This document shows positions 27,083 through 35,170 of a stretch of 64,000 nucleotides of DNA, one piece after another (position 1 is the stretch's first letter; each line of letters starts with the position of its first letter). The notes under the pieces are model-generated. The model did not search any database. It saw only the letters and a program-made list of their open reading frames with translations, and was not told the origin of the DNA. The translations under genes were made by a program, and so were the position numbers. Origin of the DNA: JAKAAZ01 sp963817855 (lineage in GTDB: Bacteria; Acidobacteriota; Terriglobia; Terriglobales; Acidobacteriaceae); assembly GCA_963817855.1 (NCBI GenBank), contig CAWFQA010000001.1, positions 1,302,001 to 1,366,000 of the forward strand. Reading direction: 5' to 3'.

Positions 27083-27350
27083 GGGAAATTTCCCTCCTGT
27101 GATGAACGATGAATGATAAATATAGTGGATACACTTCCATTGTACGATGCCGCGCTGGACGGCTCGCGCGATGCGGGACACACGCAACGGCTGCGGATTC
27201 GAACCGGCTCTACGCGCAAAAGAAGTTATGCTGGATTTGCAAACGAAATTCTCTGACGGCCGCTCCGGTGACTGTGCAGTTTCAGGGCGAAGTCCGAGGA
27301 AATCGACAACCAGTTTGCAGCGTGTGCTGCCAATGTGTTACAAGCGCATC

Positions 27351-28283
27351 ATGCGCGATTGGGTGCGCGAAAAACTAATGAGACGTCGCAAGAAGCCGGT
27401 GACCAACAATTCCGAGTCAACCGGAAAGATTGGCCACGAGATTCCGCAAGACCAGCCAACGCCATTACAACCGTCGTATCCTCAATCGCTCGAGCGCGAG
27501 GATGCAGCGAAAGTACCTGCTCGAGCCGAGCGCGTCGAGCCAGCTCCTGTTGCCGACGCGCCTGGAGCCGCTCCTTCCGATGCCATCGGCGAAAAAAAGT
27601 CAGGCCGGAATTGGAGAAATAGAAATCGGCATGGAAACCGTTCCGAAGGGCAAGCGGCCGGTCGTCGCGAGCCGAAGGCGGAACCACAAAGCAGCGGAGA
27701 ATCGTCCATTCCAGAGCAGAATCCAAACCTGGTGATGGAGACGCAGCCAGAGTCGCTGGGCCAGCCACCGGCGGAGTTGCAGGCCGCGAAGTCTCCCAAG
27801 GGCTACGTGGTGCTCGCGATTGGATTGCCCGGATCCGGCAAGACGACCTGGTTCAAACGCCGGGGCGTCACGCCGCTTTCGAGCGACATGCTGCGAAGCA
27901 TTCTGTTCGACGACATTACCGAACAACGCTATCAGGGGCTGGTGTTTTCGACACTGCGTTCTCTGTTGCGTGCGCGGTTGATTGCGAAAATGCCGTGGAA
28001 CTATGTCGACGCGACCAACCTGTCGCCGCATGAACGACGCCAGTGGATCAAGATGGCCCGCAGCTTCGGATACGAAGTGCATGCTGTCTTCTTCGATGTG
28101 CCGTTCGAGGTGTGCATGGAGCGAAACATGCGCCGCGATTACATGGTGAATGAAGCCGCGATGCGCAGCATGGCGGAGCGACTGCGTCCGCCATCCTTCA
28201 AAGAAGGCTTCCATAAAATTACCGTCGTGCGCGTGAAAAGCGGCTCGGAAAGCTCTCCGGAGCCCGCAATTCCGATTGCGTGA
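27351..28283 (+). CDS. P-loop kinase-like protein with a long disordered N-terminus
   Basis: About 310 aa from the chosen ATG; several in-frame starts (27147, 27333, 27351, 27378) are possible and none has a clear ribosome-binding site. Residues about 10-150 are low-complexity and rich in Pro, Glu, Arg and Ser. The C-terminal domain (about 150-310) has Walker A GLPGSGKTTW, LSSDMLRSILFDD, YVDATNLSPHERRQWI and FDVPFEVCMERNMRR. This is the layout of polynucleotide-kinase or zeta-toxin-like AAA_33 proteins, which phosphorylate nucleic-acid 5' ends or small molecules. It is divergent from gap. The substrate is unknown, and the N-terminal tail suggests partner or nucleic-acid binding. Confidence 0.75.
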   Translation: MRDWVREKLMRRRKKPVTNNSESTGKIGHEIPQDQPTPLQPSYPQSLEREDAAKVPARAERVEPAPVADAPGAAPSDAIGEKKSGRNWRNRNRHGNRSEGQAAGRREPKAEPQSSGESSIPEQNPNLVMETQPESLGQPPAELQAAKSPKGYVVLAIGLPGSGKTTWFKRRGVTPLSSDMLRSILFDDITEQRYQGLVFSTLRSLLRARLIAKMPWNYVDATNLSPHERRQWIKMARSFGYEVHAVFFDVPFEVCMERNMRRDYMVNEAAMRSMAERLRPPSFKEGFHKITVVRVKSGSESSPEPAIPIA

Positions 28284-28335
28284 CGGTCATTTCAACCATC
28301 GATAGGGCCGCCTCATCGCGGTCCTCCGGTGAAAT

Positions 28336-29238
28336 ATGACAAATTCACAAATCGCCGCTTCACAAAACCCGCGAATTCCGAAAAAACAATCGTCGAACTT
28401 TGCTGCTCGGCGGGAAGTATTCAGAACGCTCCACGAGAGCGGTTGCTTTGTGATTCCGAACCCATGGGATCCCGGCACCGCCAGATATCTGCGCCATCTT
28501 GGATTTAAGGCACTCGCCACCACGAGTGCTGGCTTCGCTTTTTCCAGAGGCCTGCCGGATGCAGCCGGGGGCGCGTCACGCGACATTGTTCTTGATCATA
28601 TTGCGGAAATTGTTGCCGCTGTTGAAATACCGATCAATGCCGATTTCCAGGCAGGCTACGCGCATGAGCCCGAAGGCGTGGCTGCGAATGTCAGGCTTTG
28701 CGTCGAAACCGGGGTCGCAGGACTTTCCATTGAAGATGCAACAGGTCGACGTGAGGAGCCGTTGTATGAGTTGCCCCTTGCAGTCGAAAGGATCAAAGCG
28801 GCACGCGCGGCAATCGATGCGTCGCGCGCGGACGTCCTGTTAACAGCTCGAGCCGAATGCTACTTGGTGGGCCATCCCAACTCCTTGCAAGATGCCATTC
28901 GCCGCCTGGAAGCGTACGCCGAGGCGGGCGCGGATGTTCTCTATGCCCCCGGACCGCAAACGCCGGAAGAGATTCGGGCGATCGTGGAGGCGGTTAGCCC
29001 CAAGCCGGTGAATGTATTGATGAGCTCGAATGCCGGCCTGACGATTGCAGACCTTGCAGCCATGGGGGTGCGTCGGGTGAGCGTAGGTTCTGCGTTGGCG
29101 CGGTCTGCTTGGACAGGCTTTGTCGAGGCTGCAAAAAAGATTGCGAACGAAGGGAGTATGGAAGGCTTCGAGGGTTCGATATCCTTCTCTGAATTAGAGG
29201 ACTTCTTTCAGAATGATTTTGTGGAGAGGTCGTCGTAG
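28336..29238 (+). CDS. Isocitrate lyase/PEP mutase superfamily protein
   Basis: 300 aa. The PEP mutase/isocitrate lyase barrel is shown by FVIPNPWDPGTARYLRHLGFKALATTSAGFAFS, IPINADFQAGY (Mg-binding region, with DFQAG in place of DTGYG), VAGLSIEDATG and VLLTARAECYL. The motif set matches the oxaloacetate-decarboxylase or 2-methylisocitrate-lyase-like subgroup that lacks the isocitrate lyase KKCGH signature. It probably cleaves or decarboxylates an alpha-keto acid. A DinB gene follows 34 bases later on the same strand. Confidence 0.85.
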   Translation: MTNSQIAASQNPRIPKKQSSNFAARREVFRTLHESGCFVIPNPWDPGTARYLRHLGFKALATTSAGFAFSRGLPDAAGGASRDIVLDHIAEIVAAVEIPINADFQAGYAHEPEGVAANVRLCVETGVAGLSIEDATGRREEPLYELPLAVERIKAARAAIDASRADVLLTARAECYLVGHPNSLQDAIRRLEAYAEAGADVLYAPGPQTPEEIRAIVEAVSPKPVNVLMSSNAGLTIADLAAMGVRRVSVGSALARSAWTGFVEAAKKIANEGSMEGFEGSISFSELEDFFQNDFVERSS

Positions 29239-29272
29239 ACTTCGTCGAGTTGCGTCGAATTGAGAAAATGCC

Positions 29273-29818
29273 ATGATTCAAATTCCTCCCACTGCCAAAA
29301 TCGAAACGCGACCGGAACCCTGGATGCGCGGAACCCTAACAGAGTTTCCAGCCGAGCAGCGAGCCGTCTTGCATGCGCTAGAGTTGGCGAAAGAAGACAT
29401 CGCGAAATGGTGCAGTCCACTCACCGGGGAAGAGTTTCACGCGCGCCCGTACGGGCTTGCGTCGGTGGCATTTCAATTGCGCCATATTGCCGGCAGTCTG
29501 GATCGATTGCTGACGTACGCGGAAGGAAATTCGCTGGACGCAGTGCAACTGAAACGGCTTGCGGCTGAAATGCTTCCTGAAGGGAGCAAGGAGCAAATCC
29601 TGGCGGAGTTTGACGCCGGACTGCGGGCTGCGGAGCGGCGGGTCCGCGAAATTGATTTTGCAAGTTGGCCACAACCGCGCGAGGTCGGCCGCAAAAAATT
29701 GCCCACCACGGTCGCAGGTTTGCTGATTCATTGCGCGGAACACGGCCAGCGCCATGTCGGCCAGGCGATTACAACGGCGAAAGTATTGTTAGCGCTGCGC
29801 GAACAGCCCTCGAGCTAA
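29273..29818 (+). CDS. DinB-family (YfiT-like) protein
   Basis: 181 aa, a four-helix bundle of DinB/DfsB type: LHALELAKEDIAKWCSPLTGEEFHARPYG, then VAFQLRHIAGSLDRLLTYAEG (first metal His), and LIHCAEHGQRHVGQAITTAKVLL (two further His). These three His usually bind Zn or Ni. Many such proteins are thiol-S-transferases for bacillithiol or mycothiol. bshA lies 2 kb away, so bacillithiol transfer is an attractive but unproven guess. Its stop overlaps the convergent ribA stop by two bases. Confidence 0.82.
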   Translation: MIQIPPTAKIETRPEPWMRGTLTEFPAEQRAVLHALELAKEDIAKWCSPLTGEEFHARPYGLASVAFQLRHIAGSLDRLLTYAEGNSLDAVQLKRLAAEMLPEGSKEQILAEFDAGLRAAERRVREIDFASWPQPREVGRKKLPTTVAGLLIHCAEHGQRHVGQAITTAKVLLALREQPSS

Positions 29819-30480
29819 GGATTCACCGAATCCGCTTCTTCGGTAATATGCCCCATCTTGTCGCGTTTGACCTGCAGATATTTTTCGAAGCTTTCCTGGG
29901 ACTCAACGACGGAAGATAGTCGTTCGACCACGCGAATGCCGGCCGATTCCAGAGCCGCAACCTTCTCCGGATTATTCGTCATCAGACGGACCTCGGTGAT
30001 CCCCATCAGCTTTAAAACCTCCGCGGGAAGCTCATAACCGCGGCAATCTGCCTTGAACCCCAACTGCTCGTTGGCTTCGACGGTGTCAAGACCTTTGTCC
30101 TGCAGCGCGTAGGCTTGCAGTTTTGGCATCAGGCCGATCCCGCGACCTTCCTGTTGTTCGTACAGCAGGATTCCGGCGCCCTCCTCGGCGATCGTTCGCA
30201 ACGCCAGCTCGAGCTGCAGCTGGCAATCGCAACGCAGCGAACCGAAGACATCACCGGTCAAACATTGAGAATGAATGCGAACGATCGGCGGCGCACTTGA
30301 AACATCTCCCATGACCAGGGCGACCATTTCCTCCGGCGCGTTCGACTGGGCCGGGGCCGTGGCGCACTCTAGATCGGGGGCCTCGCCTGCACGCGTTCCT
30401 ACGAAGCCAAAGATACGAAAACGGCCCCAGCGAGTCGGGAAGTCGGCTTCGGCAGCTTTGCTGACACTTTCAAACGGCAT
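29815..30480 (-). CDS. ribA: GTP cyclohydrolase II (standalone)
   Basis: 221 aa with intact GCH II motifs: zinc ligands in HSQCLTGDVFGSLRCDC, the catalytic loop YEQQEGRGIGLMPKLQAYALQDKGLDTVEAN, and LMTNNPEKVAAL. It opens the imidazole ring of GTP in the first step of riboflavin synthesis. It complements the fused enzyme at 19831-21003, whose GCH II half is degenerate. The ATG at 30480 starts the family homology; the frame stays open upstream but only as antisense to the histidine kinase gene. TATAAT lies six bases before the ATG, with GAGGT between them. Confidence 0.93.
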   Translation of the reverse strand: MPFESVSKAAEADFPTRWGRFRIFGFVGTRAGEAPDLECATAPAQSNAPEEMVALVMGDVSSAPPIVRIHSQCLTGDVFGSLRCDCQLQLELALRTIAEEGAGILLYEQQEGRGIGLMPKLQAYALQDKGLDTVEANEQLGFKADCRGYELPAEVLKLMGITEVRLMTNNPEKVAALESAGIRVVERLSSVVESQESFEKYLQVKRDKMGHITEEADSVNP

Positions 30481-30486
30481 ACCTCG

Positions 30487-30492
30487 ATTATA
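30487..30492 (-). promoter_or_regulatory. TATAAT box six bases before the ribA start (candidate leaderless promoter)
   Basis: On the minus strand TATAAT runs 30492 to 30487, then CGAGGT, then the ATG at 30480. Transcription 7 bases after the box would begin on the A of the ATG. No convincing -35 is seen at the standard spacing. The same TATAAT-N6-ATG geometry occurs before the antitoxin gene. Confidence 0.4.
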
Positions 30493-30544
30493 GGTCCGCA
30501 ATCTTCCCTGCGAATCCGAACGGCGGACGGAGTAAAGTGAAGTC

Positions 30545-31894
30545 GTGATTGATTCGAAACTCATCCTGATCACACTGTTGGTCAAACTGGGCATCGCGGC
30601 TGCTCTTTCCAGCGCGCTTTCGCGGTCGATGGTGTTCAAAAATCTGTTACTCAGTACGCGCCGCAGTGCCGGCCAGATGCTGGGATTGCTGGCCTGTATC
30701 TGCGTTCCGCTGACACTCGGGGTATGGGTTCGCATTGTCGTGCAGAATTTTCTGGCCGCCGATATTTCTTTTGAAGCGGTCATTCTGGTGGCACTCTTGC
30801 TGGGCACAACGCCGGCCATCATCGCCGCAGCGTTTCTGTCGATTCCGGCAGTACTGCACCGCGAATATCTCACATTGCCGTTCAACCTGGTTGTTGCGTT
30901 GATCTTCGGCACCTACCGCGCGTTTGTTTCCGAGGAAGATATCTGGTCTTTTTCTCCGTTTGTAGACCTCAGCATCTATCGCTGGATCCGCAGAAATCTG
31001 ATGCGTCCGCGCGTCGATCGCCAAATCTTGCTCCTGATGCTGATTCTTGGCATGCAGGTGATGCACAACTGGATTTCGCACCTGTATCCACGCCGTTTAT
31101 TCGCGCTGCACTCGGATAGCTGGTTATTGTTTCTCGCCATCTGTATATGCGCGCCGATGGTCGTGGGGATTCCGCTGAAAATCTGGAACGCAATCCGCAT
31201 TGAACGCAAGCTGGAAGAGCAGGAAAGGCTGCTGATGGATGCGCGTTTGGACGCGCTGCAGCGCCAGATCAATCCGCATTTTCTGTTCAACACACTCAAC
31301 TCCATTGCTTCGCTGGTGCGCTTTCGACCAGAGCTGGCTCGTGAGCTGATCGTGAAGTTGGCGAGTATTTTGCGTGTGCTGTTGCAGGATCGTGACGACC
31401 TAATGCCATTGCGGGAGGAATTGCAATTCGCCGACGATTATCTCGACATTGAAGTGGTTCGCTTTGGGATTGAGAAATTGCGCGTGGTAAAAGAGATTGC
31501 TCCGGAGACGCTGGAGATCCTTGTGCCCAGCATGCTGCTGCAGCCGCTGATTGAAAACGGCATTAAGCATGGACTGGAACCGCGCATCGGCGGCGGCACA
31601 ATCACGTTGCGCAGCCGGTTGCAGAACGACAAGCTGGTGATCACGGTAGAGGATGATGGCGTGGGCATGCCGGTCGAAAACGGGGCACCGGCCCATCGCA
31701 GCAGCCTCCTGCAGTCCGGCACGGGTGTCGGGATGCGCAACGTGCGGGAGCGGATGCAGGTGCTCTGTGGCCCAGACGCGGGCTTTGAGATTCTGAGTCG
31801 TCCAGGCCGCGGGACGCGAGTCATCCTGACCATCCCCATCAACTCCGCCAACACCGCGACTCAGTGGCCGGAGTTGCGCAGGATCGACTCATAG
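30545..31894 (+). CDS. LytS/YehU-type sensor histidine kinase (orphan)
   Basis: 449 aa with a GTG start. Six or so membrane helices occupy residues about 7-215 (5TMR-LYT-like: LITLLVKLGIAAALSSAL, ILVALLLGTTPAIIAAAFL, LPFNLVVALIFGTYRAFVSEEDIW). The His_kinase domain follows with the phospho-acceptor H245 in LQRQINPHFLFNTLNSIASL. The HATPase has LIENGIKHGLEP (N box), VTVEDDGVGMP-like (G1) and GTGVGMRNVRERMQ (G2). Partners of this class are normally LytTR response regulators. None is adjacent, so its regulator lies elsewhere. Its last 34 bases overlap the 3' end of bshA on the other strand. Confidence 0.9.
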   Translation: MIDSKLILITLLVKLGIAAALSSALSRSMVFKNLLLSTRRSAGQMLGLLACICVPLTLGVWVRIVVQNFLAADISFEAVILVALLLGTTPAIIAAAFLSIPAVLHREYLTLPFNLVVALIFGTYRAFVSEEDIWSFSPFVDLSIYRWIRRNLMRPRVDRQILLLMLILGMQVMHNWISHLYPRRLFALHSDSWLLFLAICICAPMVVGIPLKIWNAIRIERKLEEQERLLMDARLDALQRQINPHFLFNTLNSIASLVRFRPELARELIVKLASILRVLLQDRDDLMPLREELQFADDYLDIEVVRFGIEKLRVVKEIAPETLEILVPSMLLQPLIENGIKHGLEPRIGGGTITLRSRLQNDKLVITVEDDGVGMPVENGAPAHRSSLLQSGTGVGMRNVRERMQVLCGPDAGFEILSRPGRGTRVILTIPINSANTATQWPELRRIDS

Positions 31895-33003
31895 AATTCC
31901 TCGTACTTTGGAATCACGCGAGAGGCGCAGTAGGTCCGCTGGGCTTCCTGGCGGCCGGCACGCGCCATTTCCTTCAGGCGGTCACGATCCTTCAGCAATC
32001 CGACCGCCGCGGCAGACATGGCGTCTACATCGCCTACGGGGAACAGCAGGCCAGTGACGCCATCCTGAATCAGTTCCGGCACTCCGCCGACATTGGTGCC
32101 GATGGTGGGAACTTCGCAGGCCATCGCTTCCAGCGCCGCCAGTCCGAAGGATTCCATTTCGCTTGGCATCAGCATCAGGTCGGCCGCGGGCAATAGCTGG
32201 TTCACTTGATCGTGCTTGCCAACGAAAGCGATGCGATCGCTGATGTTCAGCGACTTCGCCAGCCACTCCGCCGAAGAACGCTCCGGACCATCGCCGATCA
32301 TCAATAGCCTGGCTGGGAGCTCTTTGGCGACGCCGTCAAAAATGCGGATCACATCCTGAATTCGTTTGACCGCGCGGAAGTTCGACAGATGAACCAGTAC
32401 GGCTTCGTGCGGTTCGGCATATTGCGCGCGAACGACCTTGCTGGCCTCCGGATCGCGAACGTAAACGTCGCAATTGACGAAGTTCGTGATGACATGAATC
32501 GGGCGCGTGGTTGAGAACGTTTCCACCGTCTTGCGCCGCAGATAGTCGGAGATAGCGGTGACGCCGTCACTCTCGTCAATCGCGTAGCGGGTGATCGGCA
32601 AATATGCGCGGTCGGCGCCTACCAACGTAATGTCGGTTCCGTGCAGTGTGGTTACAAAAGGAAGTCGGCGGCCGCTGCGCGCCAGCATCTGCCGGGCCAG
32701 CATCGCGCTGACCGAATGGGGAATCGCATAGTGAACATGCAGCAAGTCCAGGTCGTAGTACTCCGCGACCTCCGACATGCGAGTCGCCAGTGCCAGCGAG
32801 TACGGCGGAAATTCAAACAGAGGATAATTCGAGACCGGGACCTCGTGAAAATGAATTCTCTCTTCGCGTCCGCTGAGTCGAAACGGTTGCGCGTACGAGA
32901 TGAAATGAATGTCGTGGCCGCGATTGGCCAACTCGATCCCCAACTCCGTTGCGACTACGCCGCTGCCGCCGTAGGTCGGATAACAGGTGATGCCGATTTT
33001 CAT
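31861..33003 (-). CDS. bshA: N-acetyl-alpha-D-glucosaminyl L-malate synthase BshA
   Basis: 380 aa, a GT4 glycosyltransferase whose N-terminus MKIGITCYPTYGGSGVVATELG is specific for BshA. Further motifs: LDLLHVHYAIPHSVSA, LHGTDITLVGADRAYLP, NFVNCDVYVRD, HLSNFRAVKRIQDVI and the E-x7-E region in PSEMESFGLAALEAMACEVP. It joins GlcNAc from UDP-GlcNAc to L-malate, the first step of bacillithiol synthesis. The next gene on the strand is a ChbG/HpnK deacetylase, not the LmbE-type BshB expected for step two. BshC is not in the window. Confidence 0.94.
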   Translation of the reverse strand: MKIGITCYPTYGGSGVVATELGIELANRGHDIHFISYAQPFRLSGREERIHFHEVPVSNYPLFEFPPYSLALATRMSEVAEYYDLDLLHVHYAIPHSVSAMLARQMLARSGRRLPFVTTLHGTDITLVGADRAYLPITRYAIDESDGVTAISDYLRRKTVETFSTTRPIHVITNFVNCDVYVRDPEASKVVRAQYAEPHEAVLVHLSNFRAVKRIQDVIRIFDGVAKELPARLLMIGDGPERSSAEWLAKSLNISDRIAFVGKHDQVNQLLPAADLMLMPSEMESFGLAALEAMACEVPTIGTNVGGVPELIQDGVTGLLFPVGDVDAMSAAAVGLLKDRDRLKEMARAGRQEAQRTYCASRVIPKYEEFYESILRNSGH

Positions 33004-33066
33004 ATGCGATCGCTTTCTGCATCCATAGATGCCTGCCGATGACCGCCGGCTACTTATTCTTACGGT

Positions 33067-33963
33067 TTAGGCGCGAGTAGCGGCCGCGGTTAGACCGCCG
33101 AAGTTGACGAGATCAACCGGGAATCCGACGCGGCCAAGAATTGCTGGAAGCGTCCGCAGCGCCACCAACTCCACCTGACGCGACTGCTGCAGACGCGTCC
33201 GCGTCGCCATCAATTCTTCGTCCATGTAGGCGGGGTGGCAAACCAGTTCAAAGGTGCCGGCCGGCAGGCGATCCAAAAGAGCGCGTAGGGTGGCGTCGTT
33301 CAACGTTCCGGTCGCGGCGACACCCACACAACCATCCGTAGTGGTAAATTCTCGCTGCCGTATCAACTTCCAAAAACTGTGTCGCAGTGTGCGAAGCAAG
33401 CGAACCTGCCACGCGCGACCAAGTCCAGCGGCCGGGGTTGCGCCGACGCTCCATGCCGGTTCAAAGGGATTCCGTATTGTGCGGATATTGCAGTCTTGCG
33501 CCGCCCGCATTATGCCTTTCAGCACGCGAGGAAACATGTGTGTGTGTTTGTGCGTGTCCACATGGGTGACGGCGACGCCGGCTTGCTGCAGTCTCAGAAT
33601 TTGCGCGATCGCTTCCTGCTCGATGTGGGCGCTGTCAATCCGGCCAAGATATAGGTCGCGAACAAACTCCCCGAGTGTCGCGCGAAACCGAGGTTCGTCG
33701 CCGCGCTGACTGGAAGAATCGACCAGAGTGGGAATGGCTGCTGGATGTGCAACCGGCGTTCCATCTACCAGAACGATATGACAACCGATTCCAAGAAGTT
33801 TTTGTTGTTGGGAAATTTCAACCGCTTCACGGAAACGTGGAGCGGCGGCCATCAATGTTGCTGAAGTCAGCGCGCCCCATTGATGAAGATCCCGCACGGC
33901 ACGATTGATGCCGTCGGTCAGTCCGAAGTCGTCTGCATTCACGATGAGTCGACGCACTGGCAT
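33067..33963 (-). CDS. ChbG/HpnK family carbohydrate deacetylase
   Basis: 298 aa from the ATG at 33963 (an upstream ATG at 34005 adds 14 unrelated residues). The YdjC/ChbG fold is shown by RLIVNADDFGLTDGINRAV (metal-binding Asp-Asp), LGIGCHIVLVDGTPV (His), VTHVDTHKHTHMFPRVL (two His plus Asp) and ELVCHPAYMDEEL. Members remove N-acetyl from chitooligosaccharides, or act in hopanoid synthesis (HpnK). It lies 63 bases from bshA in the direction of transcription ahead of it, so it might deacetylate a bacillithiol precursor. That is inference from position only. Confidence 0.87.
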   Translation of the reverse strand: MPVRRLIVNADDFGLTDGINRAVRDLHQWGALTSATLMAAAPRFREAVEISQQQKLLGIGCHIVLVDGTPVAHPAAIPTLVDSSSQRGDEPRFRATLGEFVRDLYLGRIDSAHIEQEAIAQILRLQQAGVAVTHVDTHKHTHMFPRVLKGIMRAAQDCNIRTIRNPFEPAWSVGATPAAGLGRAWQVRLLRTLRHSFWKLIRQREFTTTDGCVGVAATGTLNDATLRALLDRLPAGTFELVCHPAYMDEELMATRTRLQQSRQVELVALRTLPAILGRVGFPVDLVNFGGLTAAATRA

Positions 33964-34475
33964 GAGTCTATCAAGTGTCGCCCGGGCAGGGCGGCCGATG
34001 TGCAAGGGCTGTGCGAAGACGCGATGGGGCGGGCGGCTTGACGGGGATGGCTATACGGTGGGGACATTTCAACCCGTTTGGCAAAAATTGAAGTGAAATG
34101 AAAATAATAGGCGACGTTCATCTCGAGGAATTCATTCAGGCATTCTGGGCGAAGGCGGGTGACGTGTGGAAAAGCGGGATGCCGCAATTGGAATTTCGAT
34201 AGCGGTTTGCTTATTGACATGCATGGGATTCGCTAAAGCGGTGCTAGTTTTTGACGCGAGAATCGGCTGAATCTTTTCCATGTAGTAGCGCTTCGTAAGC
34301 CACGCGGGCTGATCTGAAGGGTGCCCATTCCACGCCGTCTGTGTATGGATCCGTTGAGGCGCCTTTCGTTTGGCATTGGCTTCATGTCTTCGCGGGCGAC
34401 GGAATTGAGGTGTCATTCGACGGATTTAGGGTGTTTAATCACCGCTGGGCTTTTGTATCGGAAAAGGAGTTGTCA
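33964..34475. other. 512-base intergenic region with a possible decayed gene fragment
   Basis: No intact gene is supported. On the minus strand about 34132-34330 can be read as HPSDQPAWLTKRYYMEKIQPILA followed by a helix-turn-helix-like stretch and a degraded RHPPSPR end. From memory this resembles the C-terminal DNA-binding tail (HPRDLPAW...KIQPLLA...HPRHW) of integrase or HNH-linked proteins in environmental bacteria. It lacks any upstream domain and a start, so a pseudogene remnant is the best reading. The final bases provide the ribosome-binding site AAAAGGAGT of the VOC gene. Confidence 0.3.
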
Positions 34476-34922
34476 ATGAACAGCGTACAAATCGGGCAGA
34501 AGAGCTATGAGATGCCCCCGCAGGAGGGGATCAGCATCGCGCAATTTCTCACCGTCGCCGACATCGAGCGATCGGCTCGCTACTACGAAACGGTCTTCGG
34601 CGCTCACGTTCTGAGCCTGGGTGACGGCAACGCGCCTGCGTACCTTCAGCTCGCGAATATCTGGATGATTTTGAACGTCGGGGGCGGCCCGACACCGGAC
34701 AAGCCGACGGTATCGCTCAGCGTTCCCGACCCGAATCACATCAACAGCTTTATGAATTTCCGCGTTGCGGATATTCAAGCCTGCTACGAATTATGGAAAA
34801 GTCGTGGAGCCGAGTTCATCACCGAGCCGATTCCCAAGTACGGCGAGATACGCTGCTACATCCGCGATCCTGACGGATATATTATCGAGGTCGGGCAGAG
34901 CACCACCCTCACCTACGGTTAA
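34476..34922 (+). CDS. VOC-family (glyoxalase/bleomycin-resistance fold) protein
   Basis: 148 aa. Paired beta-alpha-beta-beta-beta modules are visible: ISIAQFLTVADIERSARYYETVFGAHVLS, LQLANIWMILNVGG, then NFRVADIQACYELWKSRGAEFITEPI and GEIRCYIRDPDGYIIEVGQ, the last with the metal-ligand Glu. The start ATG is fixed by AAAAGGAGT 4-5 bases upstream. VOC proteins include glyoxalases, dioxygenases and antibiotic-binding proteins; the substrate cannot be told. It stands alone between two long non-coding stretches. Confidence 0.87.
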   Translation: MNSVQIGQKSYEMPPQEGISIAQFLTVADIERSARYYETVFGAHVLSLGDGNAPAYLQLANIWMILNVGGGPTPDKPTVSLSVPDPNHINSFMNFRVADIQACYELWKSRGAEFITEPIPKYGEIRCYIRDPDGYIIEVGQSTTLTYG

Positions 34923-35170
34923 CACTCGGCCCCCCTAGGGTGCGGATTTAGACAGTTACCAATCTCCGCTTAGTGGCTGCCAGTGAGTCCGTGGGGCGTC
35001 TTGCTTAGAGTCCTACGCTGCGGACTCGTGCGAGTCAATGGTCGGGATTGCCAGATTTGGATTTGTAGCTCTGTCTCAGGAGTACGGCTTTAATCTCGTG
35101 ACCTGGTGCGAGGCGAGCCTAGCCGCGGGACCGGCAATGTCGTTTCGCTGGATTCGGTGGCTCTCCGGTT

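Noticed and set aside
30481..30912. N-terminal extension of ribA by 144 codons
   Set aside because: It is antisense to the histidine kinase coding sequence. The extra residues show no family similarity and ribA homology starts at 30480.
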